A stretch of DNA of 36,273 nucleotides, taken from positions 1-36,273 of IMG/VR virus record IMGVR_UViG_3300038441_000602. One strand, 5' to 3'. Each line of letters starts with the position of its first letter. Position 1 is the first letter of the stretch. The stretch comes from a virus. Under the pieces are notes generated by a model, which was not told the origin of the DNA, searched no databases, and saw nothing but the letters and a program-made list of their open reading frames with translations. This document shows, one piece after another, positions 1-7,411 of this stretch. A program made the position numbers and the translations under genes.

Positions 1-1088
1 GCCCAGAAGTTGGTAGAGATCTGATCCTGGAGCGCAGCAAGTTCCGCCTTGACTCCAGGGAAGACGGTATTGAAGTCCTGGAATGCTGCTACGAATACAC
101 CGACAGAGACGCCAGCGGCAGCGAACAGGGCAGGCAGGGCCAGTGCCAGTGGGGCGATCTGTGCCAGGCTTGCGCCCAGTGCGAAGACGTTGCTGACCGC
201 AGCTCCGAGCCAGCCGATCAGGCCAATGATGCCCGTCGTGAGAGTAGCGATGGTTGGTAGAGCGCGATCGAGATTCTGGAATGCCCGGTACATGCTCTCG
301 ATCTGGTCCGTTGCCACACGTGCACCGGAGAGCCGAGCGAGCTGCATACCAGCCAGTCGCATTGCTGCGTTATCCACGATCGGACGGATGTGATAGAAGG
401 TCCCAGTGAAGGTCGCGCGAAGGCGCGCAATAGCTGCTGCGAGAGCTGCATTGTCGATCTCTGGGTACAGCCGGAACCCGATGTCTCGTGCGATCCCGGC
501 AGCCAGCTCGTCAAAGTTGAAGTCAAGGGTGGGCGTGAACCGCATCCGCTTGTTGGACTCAACTGCCAGCTCGTGCGCGAAGTCCAGGACGCTGTTCCGT
601 ACAGTCCGGAGGGATTCTGTGTCAAGGAATGTGGCGACCGTGATTTCTCGAGGACGTGCCAGTTGCTTGTCCAGCTCTGCCCCGATGCGGCGAAGCTCAT
701 CAACGCTCAGGATCTCCGGGGTAACCATCGTCTGGAAACCCTTGGTGATTTCGTTGAGGTTGTTCTTGATGGCCTCAAACTCGCTGACCGGGAGCTGGAG
801 TGCGATGTTTCCGAAGTCGAACTGGGTGAGTCGGGTAAGTGCTGCCTGTGCAATGTCGATGCCCTGGACATCTACGCCAACGGGAACGTCGGTTGCAGCG
901 GCCCGAGCCAGAGCCTTCATCTGTGCGATGATTCGTTCGGCTCCGGTCAGCTCAATGCCGACCTCAATGGGATCGATCGAGTCCTCGGTGGCGTCAACGA
1001 TTCGCTGAGTCTTCTGGCGGAATCCAGTGGGATCGGGAACCAGTTCTGCCTTGAGCCGGGCGAAGACATCCCCAGTGGGCGAAGTCAT
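1..1088 (-). CDS. Tape measure protein, N-terminal part (cut by window edge)
   Basis: The frame is open from an ATG at 1088-1086 to the left edge, giving 362 residues with no stop. The gene normally sets tail length and takes part in DNA ejection. The N-terminal 270 residues are rich in Ala, Arg, Glu and Leu with heptad-like stretches. Two hydrophobic segments follow at about residues 284-300 (TTGIIGLIGWLGAAV) and 312-333 (APLALALPALFAAAGV), as is usual for tape measure proteins. Its ATG overlaps the TAA of the upstream chaperone frame (TAATG), and a tape measure is expected directly after the G/GT chaperone pair. Identity rests on position and composition rather than a catalytic motif. Confidence 0.85.
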   Translation of the reverse strand, partial: MTSPTGDVFARLKAELVPDPTGFRQKTQRIVDATEDSIDPIEVGIELTGAERIIAQMKALARAAATDVPVGVDVQGIDIAQAALTRLTQFDFGNIALQLPVSEFEAIKNNLNEITKGFQTMVTPEILSVDELRRIGAELDKQLARPREITVATFLDTESLRTVRNSVLDFAHELAVESNKRMRFTPTLDFNFDELAAGIARDIGFRLYPEIDNAALAAAIARLRATFTGTFYHIRPIVDNAAMRLAGMQLARLSGARVATDQIESMYRAFQNLDRALPTIATLTTGIIGLIGWLGAAVSNVFALGASLAQIAPLALALPALFAAAGVSVGVFVAAFQDFNTVFPGVKAELAALQDQISTNFW

Positions 1089-1483
1089 TACTTGCCTCCA
1101 TGCATCCTGTTAAACAGGCTCTTGACCGCGCCCTTTCGGGGAGCATCCGGCGTCTTCTTTTTGGGTCGCGGGTATTCGGGAATCTTCGGGACCTTGCCCT
1201 TGGCCCAGTTCCCGGTGGCACGGGTATTGGTGTTCACCGCATCGAAAATGTCGGCCAGCATGTATCTGGTCTGGCCCCATCCGAAGAACTGCCGGCCACC
1301 ATTAGCCAGGGCAGAAGTGAGGGAATCGTCGGGGAGCCTCTGCACGTCCAGTAGGACCAGATACGGAGAAGGGCCTCTACCCTCGATCACGTCCACCAGG
1401 TCATAGCCGTAGTGAAACTTCAGATCGGGATAGAGGCCCTCGCCGTATTCGTCTATTAGTCGCGCGAGGCTGAGGCTTCCCCC
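1088..1483 (-). CDS. Tail assembly chaperone, frameshift extension (GT-type second frame)
   Basis: This frame is open in -1 relative to the preceding chaperone gene and has no ATG before codon MDVIEG at 1396. The protein sequence upstream of that ATG (LARLIDEYGEGLYPDLKFHY) is typical of the actinophage second chaperone frame, which is why I place the entry at the slip site near 1483 rather than at 1396. The product is expected only as a fusion with the first frame, ending at TAA 1090-1088. The Lys/Arg/Pro-rich C-terminus (about PKIPEYPRPKKKTPDAPRKG) is common for this family. The stop overlaps the tape measure start. Confidence 0.8.
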   Translation of the reverse strand, partial: GGSLSLARLIDEYGEGLYPDLKFHYGYDLVDVIEGRGPSPYLVLLDVQRLPDDSLTSALANGGRQFFGWGQTRYMLADIFDAVNTNTRATGNWAKGKVPKIPEYPRPKKKTPDAPRKGAVKSLFNRMHGGK

Positions 1484-1815
1484 ATCTGGGTAGCCTCTCC
1501 GTACTCCTTGACAATCTGAACCAGCATTGCCAGGTCATCGCCCACGGCGTCCAGGAGCATTTGCCCCTTCTTTGGGTCCTCGGCAACGAGCAGGATCATT
1601 TCCTGGAGAACGGCAGACTGGTCGGCATCCTCCGCACCCATGTTCTTCTTCAGGTCGCCCAGCGTCTTGCGCTTGTCGGCAGAAATGCGGAGTGCGTTCA
1701 GGAGCCGAACAGTCTTGCCCGCGACGGGCTTTCCGTTCTTGGTCTCAAGGTCGATGTCGTACGAGCCGTAAGCAGCGTCAGCCGCCTTACGGATTGAATC
1801 AAGCGTGGTACCCAT
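1456..1815 (-). CDS. Tail assembly chaperone (G-type first frame)
   Basis: A 119-residue acidic protein lying between the major tail protein and tape measure genes, the fixed position of the lambda G/GT chaperone pair. Such proteins bind the tape measure during tail assembly and are absent from the virion. It begins MGTTLDSIRKAADAAYG and ends at TAA 1458-1456 shortly after a run of five G. Most ribosomes should end here, while a minority shift into the -1 frame. No catalytic motif is expected. Identity comes mainly from context and from the convincing second frame. Confidence 0.8.
   Translation of the reverse strand: MGTTLDSIRKAADAAYGSYDIDLETKNGKPVAGKTVRLLNALRISADKRKTLGDLKKNMGAEDADQSAVLQEMILLVAEDPKKGQMLLDAVGDDLAMLVQIVKEYGEATQMGEASASRD
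1477..1483 (-). other. Probable -1 programmed frameshift site, GGGGGAA
   Basis: Zero-frame codons are ATG GGG GAA GCC. Slipping back one base at GGG leaves a perfect GGG:anticodon match in the P site and then reads GGA AGC CTC. That enters the chaperone second frame. The site is not a textbook X XXY YYZ heptamer because the A-site codon GAA would re-pair as GGA with a mismatch. The position of the slip is therefore inferred, while the -1 relation of the two frames is directly visible. Confidence 0.6.
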
Positions 1816-1896
1816 TGGGTGCGGACCCTTTCAGGTTCAGTTTTTGAGTGCGTTCAGGATTCGTGAACAGGCGGAAAAGATGAACGAGAGGAGAAG

Positions 1897-1933
1897 CCCC
1901 TCCAGTGCAGGGTCCGCCGATACACTGGAGGGG
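1897..1933 (-). terminator. Hairpin after the major tail protein gene
   Basis: An 11-base inverted repeat, CCCCTCCAGTG at 1897-1907 and CACTGGAGGGG at 1923-1933, with a 15-base loop, lies 11 bases past the stop of the major tail protein gene. Downstream on the minus strand the sequence is pyrimidine-rich (CTTCTCCTCTCG) but has no clean T tract. It may attenuate transcription so that the tail tube protein is made in excess of the chaperones. Confidence 0.6.
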
Positions 1934-1943
1934 AAAGCGCGGA

Positions 1944-2693
1944 TTAGGCGCCAGGAGCCAGACCGGTCTCCCACGAGTCGCCGTCCCAGTGGACTGGCGA
2001 ACCGTCGTCCAGCTCCACGTACTGGCCCACGGTCCATTCGGTTGCCGGCGATGCGGTAACACCAGACATTGCGCTGATCGAGATAGGAGCGTCCGAGCCT
2101 TCCGGCGTGAACGAACCAGGCGTTCCAGCAACTGCGGTGGTGGCAGCGATCGTGCCCAGTGGCGTGATGGCGTACGTCCAGTCGTTGGTCGAGTAGACCA
2201 GCGGCTTGAGGTTCAGCGGCAGACCAACCAGCGACTCTGCGTCAGAGACAGCAACGTCGTCCGACCGGAAGATCTCGCACCGCGGAACGTAGACACCGAA
2301 CCGGTTCTCGCCGTCAACGAAGATGGCCAGGAGGGCAACCTCAGTCGGGGACGGGCTCTGCGGAATGGCAAGGGTGCCGTTGGTCAGCATCTCAGCGTTC
2401 GCACCGTAGTAAAGCCGCAGGGACTTCCGGTCGAACTGCTGGAGGGTGATGTTGAAGGACTCGATCCGGGGAGCGAAGGTCGTCCGGAGTGCCTTGGACT
2501 GGAGGGTTCCCAGAGTGGTCGCCTCGCCACCTTCAGATGCGAAGGTGAAGATGTCCTCAAGGCTGGTGTGGCCGATCTCTTCCCACGGGTCAGATGGGGC
2601 GCTCGAAAGGCTTCCGGGCATAGCCGTGCCGGTCGGAGCCGTGTAAAAGTTACCCGACCCCACAACAAGGGTCGAGTTGTCATTCTTAGCCAT
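1944..2693 (-). CDS. Major tail (tube) protein
   Basis: A 249-residue protein starting MAKNDNSTLVVGSGNFYTAP, an opening typical of actinophage tail tube subunits (a residue run ending in GxGxxYxAPxGT). It forms the stacked rings of the non-contractile tail. It lies between the tail terminator gene and the chaperones, as expected. The C-terminal part after about residue 180 is rich in Gly, Thr, Ser and Ala and could be a small surface-exposed beta domain, but no specific fold is certain. An isolated hairpin follows the stop. Confidence 0.85.
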   Translation of the reverse strand: MAKNDNSTLVVGSGNFYTAPTGTAMPGSLSSAPSDPWEEIGHTSLEDIFTFASEGGEATTLGTLQSKALRTTFAPRIESFNITLQQFDRKSLRLYYGANAEMLTNGTLAIPQSPSPTEVALLAIFVDGENRFGVYVPRCEIFRSDDVAVSDAESLVGLPLNLKPLVYSTNDWTYAITPLGTIAATTAVAGTPGSFTPEGSDAPISISAMSGVTASPATEWTVGQYVELDDGSPVHWDGDSWETGLAPGA

Positions 2694-2707
2694 TTAAGGC
2701 GTTCTCC

Positions 2708-3223
2708 TTATGGAGTGGGGTACGGGGGATTACGCGGCTTGCGCACGACGATTCGGTATCGACCCTCGTAACGGTGGACATTGCTTGGTAGGTCGGCGTA
2801 CTGAACGGGACCTACAGAGGTGGCCCAGTCAGGAGTCCGGCGAGGAGGCGAAAGAACCTCGAAGTATGTAATCGACCCGTGTTCCGGGTTCGAGTAGTTG
2901 TTCAGCCAGGCGTCACGAAGAATGACCCGACATGCTTCAGAGAGACGTGACGCGTCCTTGTCTCCGTCCGGATCATCTGCAAAGCAGTGAATCGTGAGAT
3001 CCATTGAGTTCAGGAATCGTTCGTCAGAACGGAACTCCCAGAACGTAGGCAGCTTCCGGATAAGAACTGCTGGACGGGGCTGATCTCTGGAGATCTGGGT
3101 CACGAGGTGAACCGGGGTGGAGAGATCGAGTTCCTCGAACCTCTCCCGAAAGAGCGCGAGTACGAAGTCTTCCGCCGGAACGTGCTCATTGATGGCCAGG
3201 ATCTCCGGTGGAATGTTGGCCAC
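2708..3223 (-). CDS. Tail terminator protein
   Basis: A 171-residue protein starting at GTG 3223-3221 after a GAGGT ribosome binding site. Size and place, between the neck protein and tail tube genes, fit the protein that caps the tail tube at the neck. The region around residues 75-115 (MDLTIHCFADD, then ASRLSEACRVILRDA) resembles actinophage tail terminators: a strand reporting on date-like DD residues followed by an amphipathic helix. Assigned mainly by order and general pattern. Confidence 0.75.
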   Translation of the reverse strand: MANIPPEILAINEHVPAEDFVLALFRERFEELDLSTPVHLVTQISRDQPRPAVLIRKLPTFWEFRSDERFLNSMDLTIHCFADDPDGDKDASRLSEACRVILRDAWLNNYSNPEHGSITYFEVLSPPRRTPDWATSVGPVQYADLPSNVHRYEGRYRIVVRKPRNPPYPTP

Positions 3224-3227
3224 GGGA

Positions 3228-3611
3228 TTACCTCAGAGACCTTCTATGTCTATCCTTGAGGATCTGAACGGCCTGTCCAAGGATCTCCAGTCCAGCCATG
3301 GCACCGGTACCTTCTTGCATGCCGGGCAGACGTCCGAACTCGATGCTGCTGGCTGCGCCCTGCCGTTCATTGCCGGTGTCGTCCAGCCAGACATTCCATC
3401 GGTTGCCGCTCTCCCTCTCGGAAGTGATTTTGGCGTTCTCCTCGAATGGCCTTCCGATCATCAGGGAGAAATCGCGAGCGGCTTCGAGAACAACTTCAGC
3501 GTGGGCTTCGAGCTCGAACGCGTACGAACGCATAGCCCTGGCCGTGCCGGGCAGCTCCACGAGGTATTCCTCAACTGGACGGCCCTTGATGGTTCGGAAG
3601 ACTTCAGCCAC
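3228..3611 (-). CDS. Neck/connector protein, DUF5403-like (HK97 gp10 type)
   Basis: The open frame extends upstream to 3725, but I place the start at GTG 3611-3609, which overlaps the TAG of the preceding stopper gene (TAGTG). This gives 127 residues. The end pattern, GAASSIEFGR followed by GAMAGLEILGQAVQ, matches the small actinophage connector family often annotated DUF5403 or HK97 gp10-like. These proteins act at the head-tail joint. Order (adaptor, stopper, this gene, tail terminator) supports it. Confidence 0.7.
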   Translation of the reverse strand: MAEVFRTIKGRPVEEYLVELPGTARAMRSYAFELEAHAEVVLEAARDFSLMIGRPFEENAKITSERESGNRWNVWLDDTGNERQGAASSIEFGRLPGMQEGTGAMAGLEILGQAVQILKDRHRRSLR

Positions 3612-3952
3612 TACGGCCTCTTCCGAAGGTCGATCGTCCAGTGGCGAACGTGGCGGGTCCCGTGGTGATAGAGCGGCGGGATAACCACGTCGTACAGATC
3701 GCCCTTCCACAGCACGCGAGACCATGAGTCCACGCCGGGAAAGTCTGAGCCGACACCAATACGGACGATGTCAATGTCCATCTGTCCAGGAACTTCAGCC
3801 CTTGAGCTGCGTCCGGGAATCACCCAGCCACGAGTTGAGTAAGGGCTTTCTTCATCGACGGTCTGAACCTTGTTCCCACGTGAGTCAGTGGTGGTCTTGG
3901 ACCGGTACAGAACAATCGGCTGCCCTCGCCGGCGCTGCGGAGTGATGGACAT
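3611..3952 (-). CDS. Head-tail stopper protein
   Basis: A 113-residue beta-rich protein (MSITPQRRRGQPIVLYRS) in the slot between head-tail adaptor and gp10-like protein. Stopper proteins close the portal channel after packaging and join the adaptor to the tail. The phrases GWVIPGRSS, DFPGVDSWSRVLWKGDLYDVV and the closing HWTIDLRKR are the usual strand pattern of actinophage stoppers, with a W-x-G-x-x-Y-D-V stretch. The start is ATG, four bases after the upstream stop. Confidence 0.75.
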   Translation of the reverse strand: MSITPQRRRGQPIVLYRSKTTTDSRGNKVQTVDEESPYSTRGWVIPGRSSRAEVPGQMDIDIVRIGVGSDFPGVDSWSRVLWKGDLYDVVIPPLYHHGTRHVRHWTIDLRKRP

Positions 3953-3955
3953 TGG

Positions 3956-4432
3956 TTACCACCCGTCAGTTGCCGGGTTGAACATCGGGAATGGCGTCTG
4001 CATAGAAGCGACCGGGATCATGCCGTCGTCCTGAGCTGCAAAGCCGTTTTCCGGCAGGTAAGCAACCATCTCAACGGTTCCCAGGAAGTACCCGCGGCGA
4101 CCGTCACCGATAGCCTTGATCTTCTTCTGCTCCTGTGGCGTGAACCACGGAACAGCGTGCTCAGGCTTAACGTCATCCCATTCAACGGTTTCATCACCAG
4201 CACGGGACAGGGTGATGGCGTTCATGTTCTTCGCCCACCGAGTCACGGAGATGATGACCGTTGTGCGAATCTCGTATGGAGCGCTCTCAGGCTCTGGCCA
4301 CTCGCGACCGGCGATGTATCGCGCCTCGTTGCTCATGTCCTCAAGGTGTGCCGAAACGGCCTCTTCCTCGCGTTCATCGAGCACGAAGTCCAGCCGCCGC
4401 TGAACGTCCTCCACCAGTGCGAAGGGTTCCAT
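3956..4432 (-). CDS. Head-tail adaptor protein
   Basis: A 158-residue protein that begins with a helix-rich segment (VEDVQRRLDFVLDEREEEAVSAHLEDMSNEAR), typical of gp6/gp15-like adaptors that form a ring under the portal. It is the first connector gene after the capsid gene. A 160-base gap containing a large hairpin element separates it from the capsid gene. The C-terminus (PFPMFNPATDGW) is less helical. Function is assigned from gene order and N-terminal helix composition. Confidence 0.75.
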   Translation of the reverse strand: MEPFALVEDVQRRLDFVLDEREEEAVSAHLEDMSNEARYIAGREWPEPESAPYEIRTTVIISVTRWAKNMNAITLSRAGDETVEWDDVKPEHAVPWFTPQEQKKIKAIGDGRRGYFLGTVEMVAYLPENGFAAQDDGMIPVASMQTPFPMFNPATDGW

Positions 4433-4493
4433 GTGAACTCCCAGGTGAGCATCCGACAGGGACTGACGGTCGCTCGGGTGGAGCCGCCTCAGT

Positions 4494-4568
4494 GGGCTTC
4501 ACAGGAGCCAAGATCTTTTCCAGGGGTACCCTGAGGTACCCTCGGACAGTTTTCGTGGCTCCTGTGAG
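4494..4568. repeat. 75-base hairpin element, full copy 1
   Basis: Lies in the gap between capsid and adaptor genes. Outer arms CACAGGAGCCA (4500-4510) and TGGCTCCTGTG (4556-4566) pair over 11 bases. An inner hairpin pairs GGGTACC (4524-4530) with GGTACCC (4535-4541) around CTGA. Related copies lie at 15874-15950 (full), 25623-25651 (partial, inside the Ku gene) and 35066-35083 (partial). Bases 4501-4521 are an exact 21-base reverse complement of 25629-25649. Confidence 0.8.
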
Positions 4569-4592
4569 AACTACTGAAGCGGGAATGAGCTA

Positions 4593-5669
4593 TTAGGCAG
4601 CGTCGCCCAGGCCGGTGATGCGCGTCAGCGCCACGGCACGTGGGTCCGAACCAGTCGGCAGGACATCCGAGGTGGCGTCCAGGTCGAACGCGACGGCACG
4701 GATCATGTACTCGAACGGGTCGCCGTTGGCGTCGTGAGCAACGTCCTCGTTGTCCTCATCGAACAGAACGTCCGTGACGTACCGGGTTCCGTTGTAGAGG
4801 TTCACGACCGACCGCTCAACGAACAGCGTCGGGTCGTAGTCCTTCATCCACCGGACGGTTGCGAAGCCACCAGCGCTTGCGGTCGAGCCGAACTTGATGC
4901 TGTCCGGAACGCTCGGTGCGGCAGTTGCCATCGCGTACGCGCCACGCACGAACACGGCACCGAAGTCATCCGGAAGCTCTGGCGAGACCACCAGGTCCAT
5001 CTGGAACAGACGGCCGATCCGAGCCTCACGCAGTGCGCCCTCAGCGGTGCTTTCCGAGGTGTTCTGCGACAGAACGATCTTCTCGTCCGCGAGCAGAGCC
5101 TCTTCGATGCCAGAGCCCATCAGGAAGGTACGACCCTCCAGCGGCATCCGGATCTTGTTGCAGGCCCGACGCAGAGCGATCAGGTCGGCACGCATTCCAC
5201 CGGAGCTACGGCCCGACACAGCGCCACCAATGGTGACCTCGTACGGGGTGCCCTTCGGGTTGGTCGACGCGTGGTACGGAAGAACCAGGTTCACGCACTT
5301 GCGCTCAAGGTTCCGGCCGATACCTTCACCCTGAACGGTCACGATCTCCGACCACTTCATCAGGTCGAAGTCCTTCTGTTCGTCCTGAAGCTTGGTCGCC
5401 TGGTAGGTGTTTCCACCGAGCGTGATGGCGATGCGCCGCTGGCCGTAGGCGTCGAGAGTGATCGGGCTCGAACGCTCCGCACGCCATGCCGGGATCTCCC
5501 GTGCAGGCAGGTAGCCAGGAACCGTGATGTGAACGGTGTCGTTCTCCGCGCCCCGGAACTGGTCGAAACCTTCGGCCGTGATGAGGTTCGGGATAACGGT
5601 CGCCTGCTTCACGGCTTCCGCTGCAACAGCGGCCATCCGCTCCGGCTTGATGACAGTATTGAGAGTCAC
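4593..5669 (-). CDS. Major capsid protein
   Basis: A 358-residue protein following the scaffold gene, starting at GTG 5669-5667 behind AAGGAAA. It forms the icosahedral shell. The opening (MTLNTVIKPERMAAVAAEAVKQ), the segment HITVPGYLPAREIPAW and the central ITLGGNTYQATKLQDEQKDFD are typical of actinophage major capsid proteins with an HK97 or P22-like fold. Several aromatic and Gly-rich stretches near the end fit the A domain. A conserved promoter-like element (TTGCTAATGTGTC) lies about 25 bases before the start, which would suit strong independent expression. Confidence 0.85.
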   Translation of the reverse strand: MTLNTVIKPERMAAVAAEAVKQATVIPNLITAEGFDQFRGAENDTVHITVPGYLPAREIPAWRAERSSPITLDAYGQRRIAITLGGNTYQATKLQDEQKDFDLMKWSEIVTVQGEGIGRNLERKCVNLVLPYHASTNPKGTPYEVTIGGAVSGRSSGGMRADLIALRRACNKIRMPLEGRTFLMGSGIEEALLADEKIVLSQNTSESTAEGALREARIGRLFQMDLVVSPELPDDFGAVFVRGAYAMATAAPSVPDSIKFGSTASAGGFATVRWMKDYDPTLFVERSVVNLYNGTRYVTDVLFDEDNEDVAHDANGDPFEYMIRAVAFDLDATSDVLPTGSDPRAVALTRITGLGDAA

Positions 5670-5687
5670 TTTTTGATTTCCTTAGTA

Positions 5688-5701
5688 AGACACATTAGCA
5701 A
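5688..5701 (-). promoter_or_regulatory. TTGCTARTNNGYC element 1 (before capsid gene)
   Basis: Minus strand TTGCTAATGTGTCT, about 19 bases before the GTG of the capsid gene. It is the only member of the eight-copy family in the structural arm. TGC-TAATGT could be an extended -10 element. No convincing -35 box is seen upstream. Confidence 0.5.
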
Positions 5702-5724
5702 GTGTGTGTAAAGAGACGTAGGGT

Positions 5725-6228
5725 TTAGCCCCTGCGGGCACGGACGCCGCGAACAACCTCAGCCGCGTCGAATGAATCCCCGCCAGTTCCGCCACCGAGT
5801 CCGCCACCGAGCTTCTCCGGTGGAGCCTCGTTCGATTCCTTGCCCTTGGCGATCTCTGCGTACTTCCGCAGCACGGCCGCCTTCTTCGTGAGGGCTTCCT
5901 CCGTGGTCGCGCTAGATTCACGCAGCTCATTGAGCAGGTCTTCGGGAAGGTCCCGGCCGATGCTCGCCACCAGGGCTTCACGCGTGGCCTTGTCGCGATC
6001 GGACTTCAGAGTCTCGATCTCCTTCGCCAGCTCCTCCATGGTCGGCTGAGCGTCACGAATCTTGGTCCGCCACGAAGCGTTCTCGTCACGCAGCTTGCGG
6101 ATCTCGGCCTCGTACCACTCTTCAGTCTTCGGGGCCTTCGGAGCTGCGGGTGCAGGCGGTGCGGCAGGGGTGTTTGGTTCGGTAGCAGCCGGCTCCTGGC
6201 CGGTCGGCTGAACTTCGGGCTGTGTCAT
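5725..6228 (-). CDS. Scaffolding protein
   Basis: A 167-residue protein directly before the capsid gene. The N-terminus is a Pro/Ala/Thr/Glu-rich disordered tail (residues 1-34). A long charged coiled-coil region follows (about 35-130), and the end is Gly-rich with a basic tail (VVRGVRARRG) that could contact the capsid lattice. This architecture is standard for siphovirus scaffolds, which guide procapsid assembly and are then lost. No protease motif is visible. Confidence 0.8.
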   Translation of the reverse strand: MTQPEVQPTGQEPAATEPNTPAAPPAPAAPKAPKTEEWYEAEIRKLRDENASWRTKIRDAQPTMEELAKEIETLKSDRDKATREALVASIGRDLPEDLLNELRESSATTEEALTKKAAVLRKYAEIAKGKESNEAPPEKLGGGLGGGTGGDSFDAAEVVRGVRARRG

Positions 6229-6293
6229 TGCGGTACGCCTCCTGGACGTATGTGAAAAGCAGAAATGCAGTCGCCGGGACTGCGATGAAAGGG

Positions 6294-7073
6294 TTAAGGC
6301 TCGAGATATCCGCTAAGCGGAATGGGCATCCAGACGCCAGAAACCCGGACATAGAACGGGGTGTCCACATCTTCGGGCGGGTCGACTGGAGTTAGAGAGA
6401 AGTCGAAATCGACCGGATCGGCCGAGGTGACCATGAACTGCCGGGCCGTCTCGTCCGCTCCACCCTCGGTGAAGTCCACGAGTGCAGTGCCGGCATCCGC
6501 TTCAGGTGCCAGCCAGCCCGCGTCGGGTAGTGCTGCGGCGAGATCCTGTGCCAGTCCGGTACAGGCGGCCTCGACCGCAGCGTCGTTCAGCTCGGACTTC
6601 CACACAGCGCCGGCAGCAAAGTGCGACGAGGTGTGGCCGAAACCGTACTGATAGAAGCCGATCGAAAAAGCAGCCGCAGTGGCCTGGTTGCCGTGGTTAC
6701 CGGCTCCAGTGCTTTCGCCGTGGCTCCAGGTGAGGGTTGCCAGATCGGCAACGTGCCAGCGGAGGTGGGCAGACCCAGCCGGCTTGGAGACGACGAGCCA
6801 ACGCCACACCTCGTCCCCGAGGTCAGTTCCATACCCGGAGGAGAAGTCGCTGCGTCCGTACAGCTCGCCACCCGTGATGAAGTAGCCGCCAACGTCGGTG
6901 CCACCAACAGTGTCCGACCATCCGGCAAAAATGCCTCGGTCGTCACTCTCGGTCTTCATCAATATGGCGACGGTGAATGCACCTTCATAGAGTGCTGCGG
7001 CTGTACCGACACCCATGGTCAGGTACGCCGCATCAGCATCGTCGTTCGTAAACGACTCACCCATCAGGGACAT
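6294..7073 (-). CDS. Putative lectin-like (LamG/concanavalin-type) virion protein
   Basis: A 259-residue protein whose ATG overlaps the stop of the upstream fibre gene (TAATG). The pattern of the first 170 residues, FTVAILMKTESDDRGIFAGW, then ELYGRSD, WRWLVVSKPAG and FSIGFYQYGF, resembles a jelly-roll carbohydrate-binding domain of the LamG/concanavalin A type. The last 25 residues (FYVRVSGVWMPIPLSGYL) are a short motif commonly ending phage fibre proteins. It sits with two other fibre-like genes between portal and scaffold, so it may be a head or neck appendage rather than a tail-tip protein. Family assignment is by pattern only. Confidence 0.6.
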   Translation of the reverse strand: MSLMGESFTNDDADAAYLTMGVGTAAALYEGAFTVAILMKTESDDRGIFAGWSDTVGGTDVGGYFITGGELYGRSDFSSGYGTDLGDEVWRWLVVSKPAGSAHLRWHVADLATLTWSHGESTGAGNHGNQATAAAFSIGFYQYGFGHTSSHFAAGAVWKSELNDAAVEAACTGLAQDLAAALPDAGWLAPEADAGTALVDFTEGGADETARQFMVTSADPVDFDFSLTPVDPPEDVDTPFYVRVSGVWMPIPLSGYLEP

Positions 7074-7399
7074 TAGAGAACCACCACCCAGAATGAGCCG
7101 TCAGCGGCCGTTGCGGGAGCTTCAGGGCCGACGTACAGACCGGCACCGCTGGAGGCGACATAGGCCGAACCGTTCCAACGGAATGCCAGCAGATAGTTGG
7201 TGTGCGTGTGCGAGCTTGCGGCCTTACCGGCTAGATCTGTGACGAGGCTGTTCACCTTGGCCTGAGGAATGTCTCCATCCTCAAGGTCGAGCTTCGCGTA
7301 GGTCACTGAGCCATCGGCGATCTCGCCACCGCCACCACCCGAAGGGAAGTCGACCCATTCGCCGTCTACACGGAGCTTGCGCCCCAGGATTTCTGCCAT
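7073..7399 (-). CDS. Small fibre-like protein
   Basis: A 108-residue protein starting MAEILGRKLRVDGEWVDFP with a Gly-run linker and then a short segment common in phage fibres (ADGSVTYAKLD; SSHTHTNYLLAFRWNG). Its C-terminal 40 residues (WNGSAYV, LYVGPEAP, DGSFWVV) match a block inside the neighbouring 655-residue fibre (WTGTEYAV, LVYVGSEDP, DGSIWIV). The two genes therefore share a duplicated domain. Likely an accessory subunit of the same appendage. Confidence 0.65.
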   Translation of the reverse strand: MAEILGRKLRVDGEWVDFPSGGGGGEIADGSVTYAKLDLEDGDIPQAKVNSLVTDLAGKAASSHTHTNYLLAFRWNGSAYVASSGAGLYVGPEAPATAADGSFWVVVL

Positions 7400-7411
7400 G
7401 GTTCAACCTCC

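Noticed and set aside
3612-3725. Upstream extension of the DUF5403-like gene
   Set aside because: Would overlap most of the stopper gene C-terminus. The TAGTG junction and family length favour the later GTG start.
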